From Hirudo medicinalis (taxonomy: Eukaryota; Annelida; Clitellata; Hirudinida; Hirudinidae): a DNA stretch of 64,000 nt. Below are positions 1 through 15,614 of this stretch, one piece after another. The position numbers and the translations under genes were made by a program. The notes below the pieces were generated by a model. It saw nothing but the letters and a program-made list of their open reading frames with translations, ran no database searches and was not told the DNA's origin. The stretch lies in the NCBI GenBank assembly GCA_011800805.1, contig MPNW01000134.1, positions 134,534-198,533 of the forward strand. The letters run 5' to 3'. The stretch's first letter is position 1, and each line of letters starts with the position of its first letter.

Positions 1-2
1 TG

Positions 3-3000
3 CCCGCCGAAGTCGGTGCCGGAGATCATCCCAAACTATCGGAAGAGGAGCAGAGGCATCTAGACAAACTGGAATGTAGAAAATACATGAAGAACTTGCT
101 ATTGCTGTGCTTTGGTTTCTTCTTCATATTCACTTCTTTTCTCTCCCTGAGAAATCTTCAGAGTAGTTTGAATGCTGTGAAAGGTCTTGGCATGTATACA
201 CTCAGTTGTACCTATGCTTTCTTTTTCATTGGTTGCATCTTTGCTACCTCAATTGTCCAGAGGTTGGGTCCAAAGAGAGCTATAGTAGTCACAACAATTG
301 GACTCCTCATGTATGATTTTGCCTATTTTTACCCTACTTTCTACACCATGGTGCCTGCAGGTGGCGTGGCTGGATTTTCCCAGGGGGTTATCTGGACTGC
401 ACATGCCACATATATTGCCAATATTGCAGCTTGTTATGCCAATCTCTCTGGAGAAAAAGTGCAAAATGTGCTGAGTAAATTTAATGGAATCTTTTTTGTG
501 TTCTATCAGTCTTGTCAGATTGTTGGTGGCATTATTGCATCTCTGATTCTAAAGTCTCCAGTTACTGACTCTAGCCTCCTGGTTCAGTTCAACAATTCAT
601 TCCTCAACTGCACAGGGGACATCTTGAACCCGAACTACACTGATTTTATCTCTGCGCACGATCCTCCGCCGAGGTTTGCAGAACATGCTGAAAACTGGAC
701 ATACTTGGTAAACATTTGCAACGAGAGCTATTACAAAGAGCCAGTGGAGTGCGGGAGGGGATACTGTCATTCGAAAGCCGTGAAATCCGAGACTCCCGTC
801 GATCCCATGCTCGTCTTCATCCTCGTCGGGGTCTTCACCGCTCTCACCCTTACCGGCATTGCGGTTTTGGTTTTTTTTCTGGATCCTCTGGATGGTCAGA
901 TGAGAATGAAGAAGGCTCATGGCCCGCTACTTCAGCAACTGCTGGCCGTCTTCAAATTCTATGGCAACAAGAAGGCTATGTGTCTTGTTGGAATTATGTT
1001 TTATTCACTTCTACAAGCAGCTTTCATGTTTGGGGAATACAATAAGGTGGGTACCGTTTTTGGAATTTTAGGAAATTGATCATTTAATAACAAGGATTAT
1101 TTTTGAAAATTTGTTTCTTCTGAATGTTTGTTATGCAAAGAAATATTTTTATTCATTATCCAGTTTTGGGTACTACTAATGATATTTTGCTTTCAATAGA
1201 TTTTTAAGTGAATATGTTATTTTGGTTTAATTTAACTGAAAAAATACCTAAAAACCCCACTACATTATTGTTGCCATCGTTAATTAGCAATTATTCTTCT
1301 GATGGACTACTTGAAAAATGATCAACCTCATTAGCTTCATTAGCAATCACTTGAGAAGGCAATGTGTGACCCTACTCAATAAACTTAGAGCTTTTGAATT
1401 TCTACTAAACCAAATATCAGACCTTATTGCTCTTCAAAATGAGCAGTAAACCAAGATCGAGAAATTACCATGTCGTCGACGAGAAACTTAAGCTGGAGAA
1501 CAGAAATCAGAATGATTCTCAATTAGGTCATATGATCTCTATCCTCTTAGGTGGGAACATTGGTTTAATTAATTTCCTGTGTGCTTTTTTGACTGACATT
1601 CCAAGTCTCTTGATTCTTCTCTGTCCACATTCATTTTTATTCCAATTTTAAGTTATTTATCGTTCGATTTCATTGTCAAATCAACTGACAATGAAGAAAC
1701 TTTGTGGACTTACTTCCAACTTGCATAATTTCTGAAGCCACTCATTTTACATCATGGGACATCTTTTTACATGGTTTACCTTCTGTTATCTGCTAAGCAC
1801 TTCCTTCTTAATGATTTATTTATCGAGATGCACCGCATCATTCGATAGAATTATTTCATTAGCGACCGATCACAAAATGCTTCTCGGCGATGGAGACGGC
1901 GTGAATTATTCTGAAAAGACTGCCGCACTTTTAGGTCGGGTTCGTTCGCCCGACCTCGTTGCTCGAAGCAGCACCGTTGTCTGGTCTTTGTTAGCTGCAC
2001 GGCACGGTTGCAACAGCTCGCTCCTTTCGACTAGATTTGCGTTTCATCCGAGTTTCGGCTCGAAATGGGCCTTTGCGCGTGCGATCGTACGCGTCGAATT
2101 CTTCGCATCCCGAGGCGATGATGAGTTTAAAATGCACGGCCCAAGAAGCGTTTCCTTTCGAGATGTCAAATTTATTTTGTGTAGTAATTTGTTTTTATTT
2201 CTTGGAGTTGGAGGTTGAATAGATTGCTCTAGCCTACGAGTCTATGAATCGATTCCTATCGATGCCATATCACTCCCTTTTTGCCTTTGCACTTTTCAAA
2301 GTAGACCTCTTTGTTGTGCTACCTTTAGCTGCAGTTGCTTTTCCCATCTTGAGATGTTTGAATCCTTCGACTTTGCTTTTAAAAATTTATGATCTTTGGT
2401 TGGTGTGAGATTGTCCTTAAAAGTGCCCTCTTTCACTCTTACCGTCCATAATCTGTGGAAAATTTGATCAATGAATTAGGTCTAAAATTAAAAATTTCTT
2501 TCCCATTGCTTTTTTCCTTCATCCACAGATTGGAGGCATCATGGTTTTCTGGTTGCATGATGCAGCAGAATTGTTTTGCTTTCTCTTCAAAATCATCATG
2601 AATAGCATGTTGTTGATGATCATGATAATAGTAAAAATATATTTGTGTAGCACTTAATTAACATTATCATCATGATGCTGGCATTTGTAACAATAATACA
2701 TATACAGTTTGTTATACCAAAGTCATAAATAGATTTATCTTTTGTAAATCCCTTTTCAGAAACCCATCTGCATTTTTCTAATTATTTTCAAGCTTTAATT
2801 CATCCAGTGTCCTCTTCCACGATCATTATCACATCCATATTATCTCCATCACATTGTCACATCTTTCCTAATATCAAAATGTTTATTTTGTGAGGATTTC
2901 TATTGAAAATGTGACCTTTTGTTATTTCTTTGTTTTGAGTCTTTTCTGGCTCTATTAGAATTGCCAAGATATTATTGTTGGAGGTGATAACTTTGCTCAT

Positions 3001-4614
3001 CATTTTACTCTTATCTTTGTTTATCTTGATCTTTTTTACTCTGCTTTATGATGATTATGATGATGCGAATCCCGCTTAACTTAAGCTTAACTTAATTTCC
3101 ATTAGAATCAACAAGCTAAGGACTTTGCTTTTGGATTTTGTTTATTCTGAACACTGATAAAAACATGGTGTGATTAACTTGTACTTTAGGCAGCCATTTC
3201 TGGCTGTCAACTTTAATCATAGCTTGCTCGTTTTATTCACGAGGATGGATCGGGTGCTTTTGCATTGCGAACGTCGGCTCGTGTTCAAAAACGTGCATCA
3301 AAATTTGGTGTTGTTAAAATTGCTGTTAGATTTGCAATTGAACTTTTCTTGTTTGATTTGGTATTTTGTTGCAAAATTTTAATAAATAGGGTATTCCTTA
3401 TTTTGATCATGATGTCCATGTATTGTAACTAGTGATAACTTCTATGATCTTTTTCACAGGCTTTTGTTACCTGCACTATAGGAATAGAATATGTGGGCTT
3501 CATCATGATGGCATTATCCTCAGCCAGTGCCAATGCTGCCTTCTGGAATGGCAGGATCCAGAAATACATTGGAAGGATGCCCCTCCTTGGGACTGGTTCG
3601 AACCTCTTCATACATATTTCACTTTGCATAAGGAGCTGTTATGTTATAGAGATTGCAGAAATTGCTTTTGAGCTCTGAACTTTGATATTATTTTTGAGAT
3701 AGCAAGATCAAATTAGCGTTTGATTATTTTGTTGGGTTGCTTTTGGAGGTCGAACAATTGGGTTCAGGTCCTGGTGAGGAGTTCATTATTGTTGTTGATT
3801 GAGCCATTAGCCTCGTTGTTCTTGCTTTCATGTCTTTGCACTATTCTCGATCACTGCTTTGAATGATAGAATAGAATTTGCAGTCTTACGTATTCGTGCT
3901 ACATCGTCAACTGCTTTATGCATTGAATTAGGTTGCTTTAAGGCACTTAGATTGTAATAAGAACTTCTCAGCTTGCTTGTTTGCATTCTAACTCATTGTT
4001 TGAGAAGCATTTGTTGATTCTTTTCATTTTCAATGATTTTTTAAAGCATGTTATAATTATGTTATAGTTCTGTTTTTAAAATATTCATTCAAATATTTCA
4101 GCCTTCACCTGTCAGGCAGTGGTTTTCATCACACTCTTGCTTTGGACCCCTAAATCATCTGATATTGCAGTTTTCTTCATCCTTGTCATTCTGTGGGGTG
4201 TTGGTGATGGTACCATAATGACTCAAGATATAAGTAAGGAATTCATTTAATTTGTCTTACAGTCATGATACGATGTCACCGTATAAGTTGATGCTAGTGA
4301 CTACGACGGCATTATGTTAAATAACCGGTCGTATTACTTAAGGTCTTATCGGATTCCTGTTTTCCAACAACAAAGAACCGGCATTTGCCGCTCTGAAGAT
4401 GACCCAGTCCTTGGCTAACTTCACATTCTTCATAGCTGGCCCATACATGTGCACCTTGCACAAGATATTCTTTGTTGGTTCTGTACTCATTTTGGCCACT
4501 ACAGGCTACTTCAGTCTCGAGTTCATCATGTACCTCGAGCGCAGAGATGAGCAAAAACAGACAGTTCTGCTGGATAAGAACAATGAAGAAGTGGCAAAAA
4601 AGCCAGTTGTTTGA
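3..4614 (+). CDS. UNC93-like major-facilitator family membrane protein (5' end outside window)
   Basis: Best model: exons 3-1046, 3460-3595, 4102-4233, 4343-4614, with consistent phases 0, 1, 1 and a stop at 4612-4614. The frame is open leftward to position 3, so the Met at 87 may be internal and upstream exons may be missing. About 528 residues are visible. Several hydrophobic segments and the motifs LQSSLNAVKGLG, RLGPKR and FNGIFFVFYQSCQI resemble UNC93A. Alignment with remembered UNC93A across exons 2-4 is gap-free (for example YIGRMPLLG against YTGRAVLYV, and SLIGFLFSNNKEPAFA against ALYGVLFEKSKEAAFA). This alignment chose the weak donor at 3596 over later GTs. A loop of about 65 residues encoded at roughly 585-770 has five N-x-S/T sites and several cysteines, so it is probably a glycosylated extracellular or lumenal loop. 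Family role: UNC-93 proteins regulate or accompany channels, transporters or receptors; the substrate here is unknown. Confidence 0.87.
1860..2135. other. CpG-rich patch inside UNC93-like intron 1
   Basis: About 275 bases with many CpG dinucleotides lie in the middle of a 2.4 kb AT-rich intron (1047-3459). The patch contains an inverted repeat at 1931-1954: eight-base arms AGGTCGGG and CCCGACCT around a TTCGTTCG loop. Open frames across it (1754-2218) match nothing I recognise. It may be an alternative promoter or 5' exon, an unmethylated regulatory element, or a recent insertion. Confidence 0.5.
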
Positions 4615-4699
4615 AGCCATCCCAAGAGAGGTTGAACCTCTTCCTTTTTTAATTTTTGGATGTAATTAATCTTTAATGCATCACATTTGCTTGAATTAA

Positions 4700-7670
4700 A
4701 AACTGTCTTTTGTCACAGCAAAAAGTTGATGAGGCCAATCCTGCAAATCAATCAGATGGGCTGAAGTTTTGTACATTTTTGTGGCATGAATTTGAACATT
4801 CAAATTAGTCAATAGCTGGTGGATCACCTATTAATTAATTATATAATGCCAACATTTATCCTATATCGATATTATTTATTCATTATTAAAATGGTTAAAA
4901 TTCAGGATAGCAGATATTAAATCATGCAATCATTAAATTTATTCCGTCAGTTACAATAAATAGAGCTATTATTAATTAGTTAATAAGTATGACCACGGCC
5001 ATTGTAATTAGTTCTGGCCAAAGTTTCAGTTACAATCCTGTTTTATTACTCACTCCTAAATGCCATTGAAATGTATTCTATATTCCCTCTGAAAGGGGTT
5101 CAACATAAGCATCGATGACTAACGTCATGTAGAATTAACATTTTATAGTTCTTGATCGTCTTACACCTGCCAAAATGTGGCTTCTTCCCTAAAAATTCCT
5201 GACAAGTAGATTAAGTTTGAAAGCCAATTTTCTATTTATTCCTCCTCCCTAAAAATCAGTCTTTTTTTTATATTAGAAGTGGCTAGAATTATCAGATTGC
5301 TTATTGATTAATTACCTGTGTGACTTACCCTTTTGCAAGACTTTACCCTATTGGAGGTCTGACCCTTTAGATTTTAATTATTTTTGGACCCTTTTGGTTT
5401 TATGGGCTTTTATCTTTTACAATGGAATCACTGACAATCACCTTACTGCTCATGCATGTGGGAAAGTTGGCTTGGTAGGCAATTATCTATTGATTTTATG
5501 CTGGCTTATTACTGTCTTAAGTAAATAAATGCCATTTTAATAAGAGTGATTGCCTGTAAATATTGTTATAATTTGGCATAATTAATTGCGCCAATTTCTC
5601 GAACGATTGAGAATTTGGAAATTGTTTTTGATCTGTTGTGATTTGTTTTTTTTTTATTTGTTGATTTTGCACTGCAAATTGGTGGCTTAAGAAGTTAAAT
5701 TGTGGTTTCATTTAGATTTGGGTTGATGTCGATTTTACCCATTACTTATTTGGCACTCCATACATTCTTATAGATTTCAGTATTATAAAAGATTAGTTGT
5801 ATGAGTTGATTAAGTTTGGAGATTCAAATGCCAAAGTTACAAATTACGTTCACAAGTTTTAAATTAAATCTCGTCTTTAAATCTACAACTTATTCACACC
5901 CCCTCACCAATGAATTTAAATTCTGGCTATTCACTTGTTTGATGATTTGATGTTATTGTTCTGCTTGAAGTTATTCAAATGTACTGCTGAATCGATCATC
6001 TTAGCATCAGATAGAGATCATCATTGTTCTTAACTTTTTATGCAGACTAAAACCCTCATGGCCTTGGCTTAAAATGATAGCCACTGTGTGTTGGAGGCGT
6101 TCAAATCTTTTGTTTTGCGATTATCTTACCATTTGAGAAATTAGAATTTGAATGAAATACAGTGTTTTCCTACGTGCCTCTGCATTGTTATAAATAATTT
6201 ACCTTTGATTATGGAGGAGTTGATATTTATATTGTCGTGTTCAAGGTTAATAAAACAAGATCACATGCCCTATAATGAGAAATCATTCTTGGTATACAAT
6301 CATTTAACAATTGTTTTTCAGAGCATTTTAAAACATTGCTTCAGTTCTTGATCAGTTTGATGTCCAGCAAATTAGACTCCTTGCCAGTCATCAGTTCAGA
6401 TTTCATATTTATCAGGAGACTTTCCCAACTCCAAATTTCATCTTTCTGTTGAATGAGTTAAAGTGAATATAATTATGGAGACTTGAAGATTGATATATCT
6501 ACCTCTTTCACATTAGCCTCAGGTAGAAGTCTTAAGAATAGAAGTTTCAGATCAATGTTGCCTCCCTACCAAAATTTAAAATATATAATTTTAATCTTGA
6601 ATTGCAAGGTGGCTTCCTCACTATAAATTCTTGACAAGTAGAGTAAGTTTCAAAGGCCAATTTGCTACTCATTCCTTATTTAGCAACTGGCAACTGAGTT
6701 AGAGCTAATATCTGTTACAAACTATTTTAGAGTAATGAGCATGGTTGATTGAGAAACAGCTGAATAATTGTTTGGCACATTTTGCAGCAGGCAATCTCTG
6801 TTGATTTGCGGCAAATGACTTAGCATCGCATGATTCAGCAAATATAGCCTACCATGGCAGCAAAGGGGGCATGTTCTCTCAAAACAATTTCTAATTCTTT
6901 GTAGGTTGCGACTCTGTTTACTGCGATTCTGTTGGATTTGACAACTTTGTGTTATGCAAAACTTTGGAAGTTCTAAATTTCGAATCTGCTCACTGGGGTG
7001 CCATTGCAATGCTGTCATCTTGTCTGCTGTGATCATCCAGCTGTGGTATATAAGGAATGTCTGACAAATGAAATAAATTTCATTAAATTAATGTACCAAA
7101 ATTCCAAGCTAAAGTTTTATTTTTAGTTTTTTTTTTTTTAGTATTCACTTTGAGCAGTTACATCATGGTACTTATCAAAAGATTAAGTTTGTTGTGTTCA
7201 TCACCAAATAATTGTATCCTTACTCAAATGCATTAATACATTTAATGAGCTCAAAATTTAGAAAATTTTCAGTATATTAGTTATGTGTTCTTGTCACATA
7301 ATATAATAATTATTGCAATACATATTGCATTGCTTTTAATATACATGTATATTTATAAGCTTTATAATGTTAGCACGTGTGGACCATCATCAAAGTCTCT
7401 GTTTTTCTCCTCTGTTGGTCCAATTGACTTCAATCTCTCACTGAAAAAAATTGTCAAGTTAAAAATTATATGCATAAATTCAAAGTTTGACTTACTCATC
7501 TTGAAGAGGAGCTTCTTTCCTGTAAAATTTCATTTAAACCAAGTAACTTTTCAACCTTAAAGAAGCGAATTCTTACCATCCGCCTTTCTTAAACTTTCCT
7601 GATTTATTTAATGCATTCTGTAATTCATATAAATTTTTGTAATATATTTGTATCAATATCTCGGAAAAAT
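4700..7670. other. Gene-poor AT-rich spacer
   Basis: Downstream of the UNC93-like stop I see only AT-rich sequence with short open frames of low-complexity composition (for example 6722-7036 on the minus strand and 7285-7560 on the plus strand). None has recognisable domains or a convincing splice context. It probably holds the UNC93-like 3' UTR plus intergenic DNA. Confidence 0.6.
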
Positions 7671-7679
7671 TACAAATTA

Positions 7680-7808
7680 TTATGATATCAGGTATAATTC
7701 CGGCCATTTTTTCGCAAAGATTACTTTGGCATCGAGGTTGGTCATTTGATCAGAATCTATATCAATATTTTCTTCAACATCGTTTTCGTCGGAATCATAG
7801 CTGGGCAT
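7680..7808 (-). CDS. Possible first coding exon or short acidic ORF
   Basis: A 42-codon frame starts at 7808 with an acidic N-terminus (MPSYDSDENDVEENIDID) and goes on to FAKKWPELY before a stop at 7680-7682. The composition is unlike the surrounding AT-rich noise. A GTAATC after the Lys codon in NLDAK could be a splice donor, which would make this a first coding exon with later exons at lower coordinates. I could not find those exons, and I do not recognise the protein. It may be a chance ORF. Confidence 0.22.
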   Translation of the reverse strand: MPSYDSDENDVEENIDIDSDQMTNLDAKVIFAKKWPELYLIS

Positions 7809-8116
7809 TTTTGATGACGACGTTCGAATTATCTGGCGAATTTACTTGTGTTAGCCTCCAGTTCCTAAAAACTAGTGTTGAGGTGTTAAGGTCTTGTTTT
7901 ACAAGTAACCGATGTCATGGTTACGGTAGAATCTTAGTTACTGTTCATAAAATAGAATTTCAAAATTAAAATAATTTAAACTATTTAAACGGTTTTACCT
8001 ATTTAAGCCAAGTAGAATATAAATTTTGATTTTATTGAGCACAGGTCAAACGTTGTAATTTCCTAAGTCCCATGATAAAAATATCGGTCATTGCTAGTCG
8101 GAATGTCATTATAAGC

Positions 8117-8258
8117 CAGTGGCTTAACTAGGGGGGGCGACGTGTCTATGAGGGCGCCAAAGTATCAAAATTTGATACCAAATTAATATTGTTAAGGGGC
8201 ACCAAATTATCAGTTTCGTCCCGGGGGTCATAACCCATAACCCTTAGAGGCCTCTTTG
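8117..8258. repeat. Probable degraded DNA-transposon end (hAT-like terminal sequence)
   Basis: The sequence CAGTGGCTTAACTAGGGGGG (8117-8136) resembles the CAGTGGCGTAACTAGGG-type termini common on non-autonomous hAT elements. It is followed by a short G/C-rich body containing GGGGCACCAAATTATCAG and CCCGGGGGTC. No clear matching inverted end or target duplication is visible on the right, so this is likely a truncated relic. Confidence 0.4.
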
Positions 8259-8409
8259 CATTACATGTTCTGTGAAGGCAATTTTAAGTCGAACACATGT
8301 ATTCTTAGTGACCCATTTCAAAACATTTATATTTTAAAAAGTGAAATATATGTCGCAGTAATAACCAGACATACAAGTTATGGGAAATATAATTGTCATC
8401 AAAGTTAGT

Positions 8410-9000
8410 TTAGAGATCCTCCAGGCTAGGACAAAAATCGGTATACAGGAAGATGCCAACAAGGTTTGCAACCAAGAGGACGAGCGTTACATATGCTCTG
8501 TTCCTTCTCGTTTTCAGGAGATCTGGCAGAGGTACTCGATCGCCTTCCAGCCTTTCGTTATTACCATCGACATTCTTTGAATTTGTAAATGATTCGGTAT
8601 CTTTCACAGTAGAGTAGTCGATGTTGGTGCATCCCTTTCGAGGCGAAGCTGCAGAAGGTGATGCGCCAGTGGCACATGAAGCTTTAGATGACTGGATAGC
8701 TGGGCCATCTTCGAAGGATTCTAGTAACTCAGCGTCGTCATCAATGAAGTCCACCGTTTGTCCGGGTGATTTGCTGTTGTTGTTGAACTGAGGATCAGAT
8801 TCGGTACTTGGATTGTATGGAGATCTTGCAATTTCATGACATTTGCGGAAAGACGAGTGATGGAATTCAGACTTGTTTCGAAATCTGACACCCTTACCGA
8901 AGGAGCTTGCCTTTCTATGGCGTGAACTGTCACATCGAGCACGGTTCATTGAAGGTTTAGTTTGATCCACTTTTGTTGCAATTTTAAAAACGCGCTTCAT
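8410..9000 (-). CDS. Unrecognised 196-residue protein with one C-terminal membrane segment
   Basis: Uninterrupted frame from ATG at 9000 to TAA at 8410-8412. The N-terminal two thirds is basic, then Ser/Asn-rich and probably disordered, with an acidic stretch FIDDDAELLESFEDG near residues 85-99. A Lys/Arg-rich LLKTRRNRAYV precedes one hydrophobic helix (about residues 170-186, VTLVLLVANLVGIFLYT). The protein then ends in a short polar tail. This layout suits a single-pass or near tail-anchored membrane protein facing the cytosol. The frame stays open just upstream of the ATG, so the start could be earlier or an upstream exon could exist. I recognise no family. The length and the terminal membrane helix argue against a chance ORF in AT-rich DNA. 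Confidence 0.5.
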   Translation of the reverse strand: MKRVFKIATKVDQTKPSMNRARCDSSRHRKASSFGKGVRFRNKSEFHHSSFRKCHEIARSPYNPSTESDPQFNNNSKSPGQTVDFIDDDAELLESFEDGPAIQSSKASCATGASPSAASPRKGCTNIDYSTVKDTESFTNSKNVDGNNERLEGDRVPLPDLLKTRRNRAYVTLVLLVANLVGIFLYTDFCPSLEDL

Positions 9001-10311
9001 AAGAAATTTTAAAGTCTCAAAAGTCTGATGGCAAAGTTGTGATTTATTTCGAGAGAATTGCTAAGTTCCGAGCTTTCCTAAAATAAATGACGTGATTTTT
9101 AGGCATGCAAACAGTGAATGGGCGAATTCTACAAATATTTAAAACAGGCAGAAGCAGTAACTTAACAAATAAATTATGCAAATATTCCTCTAAAATATAT
9201 GAGCAATCCTTCTGCGGTACTCGTATACCGCTAGCAGACACATGCAATGGCAAAAGACTGACTTTAAGCTGGGCGAAGTTAAGAGACACTGAAGCCTAGC
9301 AGACTCTCTGCGGCGCTAAGTTGACTGGTTTACGCTTTAAACACCTGCACCTCAAACCATGGAACATCATTGCACATCCTTAAAAGCTTAATTTCAATGG
9401 CTTCCAAAATGCAAAAAATTGCTTAAGAACCATTATTTCTTTTCTCTGATGCCTGATATCTCCATGGCAGTCCTAAATCCTCTGGCCCCAACTGCCAAGC
9501 TTTCTTTTTATCTCCAGCATCCCTGGCTGGAGCATGAAAAATCTGCCCGAATGTTGACCTTTGATTTTTGAATCAATACAATTAATTCCATCAACTGCTT
9601 GGCTGTCAACTACAACAGGCAAATTAACAAATATCTTGATTCCATCAGAAATTCAGTCTGGATTTGACAGTTTTTTTTTCAAAATTAATTACATCAAATA
9701 AGACAAAATAAAAACATGCACTCAAAGTACTACAACAAACTAAATAGTGATTTATTCGAGTTAATGGCCAGAAATTATACCGCGTGGCTTGCCAACCTAG
9801 ATATTTGATCGAGAGCATTTGACAACGATGCACTTTGCAAACACACACACAACAAAATCATGCCTAAAACCTGATATATAAGCATTCTGAATTTGTTGAA
9901 ATAAAGTTCATATTGTCAAATCCTAAAACCACTTTCACAATCATAGCAATGTTGACGTTTTAAGCCTAGTAAATATCAGACTGCAGGCTCATAAATACCT
10001 AATAGAAATAAACGTTAAAAATAAAAGCCGTGTGTGTTAATACAACCCATCTAAATGACAGCTCAAAATTTCACATTTCAAAGAATCAGTTCATAAACAT
10101 CAACTTTAAAATTGTCTGCAAGGGCAAGAAGGTGAGACTCTTCTGTTTCCTGTTAGACATTGTCTGATCTAAAGCCCCACAGTTGCAATGGAACAGAAAT
10201 AGTGAGTGGACAAATAAAAATTTCCTAAGTTGATTACAAAGACAAACAGCCAGACGAAGTGAGACTTTGATTTTAAGTCAGAGCTGGAGTTTATGACCAA
10301 AACAAGGACGT
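9001..10311. other. Spacer, probably including the PP2A-B56 3' UTR
   Basis: No gene recognised. Short overlapping frames at 9044-9299 on both strands match nothing known. On the minus strand this is the downstream flank of the B56 gene. It contains a candidate polyadenylation hexamer (TTTATT on plus, near 9750), but the transcript end cannot be fixed. Confidence 0.45.
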
Positions 10312-14735
<4,424 letters not shown>

Positions 14736-15614
14736 AGCAGTACTACTGATTTGCTACCAAAAAATAGGAGAATATATTCGAATCTGCCAAAATTAGCAGT
14801 TTTAGCAATAACATTAACCTATTTACCGATTTATCTTCCGTCCTAGTTAGCATTTAAGAGAAAGAAAAAGTTCTATATTTTAATTTCGATATGCGGACTT
14901 AAGAAAGTTGAAGAAATCCTGAATACAAATAAATTAAATACAAGTCACACTACAAAAATCCTGACAACGAACTGATCGAATCCTCACTTCAACATCAAAC
15001 AAAAACACAAATTCCGCCCACGAGCAAATAAAAGTGCTATAAAATCAAATGCGTCATATTTTTTAATTTATGGTTTAAAACTATTGGACATATTAGAAAA
15101 AAATTTTATCATGCGATTTTGTTACTTGTACATTTTTAGAGCGCCCTACAGTCGATAGGTAGTTCGGCCAGTTTCTAGATCGTAATTTTCAGGAATTATC
15201 GTTTCCGCGTTTCGATTACAATTGGCCGATCGCGACTTTTGGACTTGACGTTTCTATGCAGACTTTGAATTTGCTCAAAGGCCTTTATTTTCAAACTTTG
15301 GGAAAATGCGCTTTGAAGATGTCGAAAATTTGTTTGTTGGGTTGATTACTCAACTGCGTGCAAAAAATTAGAGAAATAGAAAACGCGATCGCTGTTCGTT
15401 GGTAGATTTATAAGAATTTGCAAAGGAATGTAAAACAATCGAGAACTTGGTAGTTTTTAGTAATTTCACCCATACAGACGCTCCCTAATATAAGACCCAT
15501 CATGTGCAAATAAGGTGCTTTTTAACGAAATAAATTTAAATGAACAATCTTTTTTCTAAAGGTAGTGTGTTAATGTTTTCTTGTGTTTGTCACTGACAAT
15601 ATTAGATTCCAGCC
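14736..15614. promoter_or_regulatory. Shared promoter interval between divergent B56 and ELM2/SANT genes
   Basis: The two start codons point away from each other, 879 bases apart. The interval contains locally CpG-bearing sequence around 15130-15240 (for example AGTCGATAGGTAGTTCGGCC and GATCGCGACTT). Any 5' UTR exons of both genes must lie here. A bidirectional promoter is inferred from arrangement only; I see no well-placed TATA box. Confidence 0.45.

Noticed and set aside
1754..2218. 154-codon plus-strand frame in UNC93-like intron 1
   Set aside because: No domain, and it overlaps the CpG-rich patch whose composition alone lengthens open frames; not called as a gene.
2570..2690. ATG/ATC-rich imperfect hairpin
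   Set aside because: Simple-sequence bias explains the self-complementarity.
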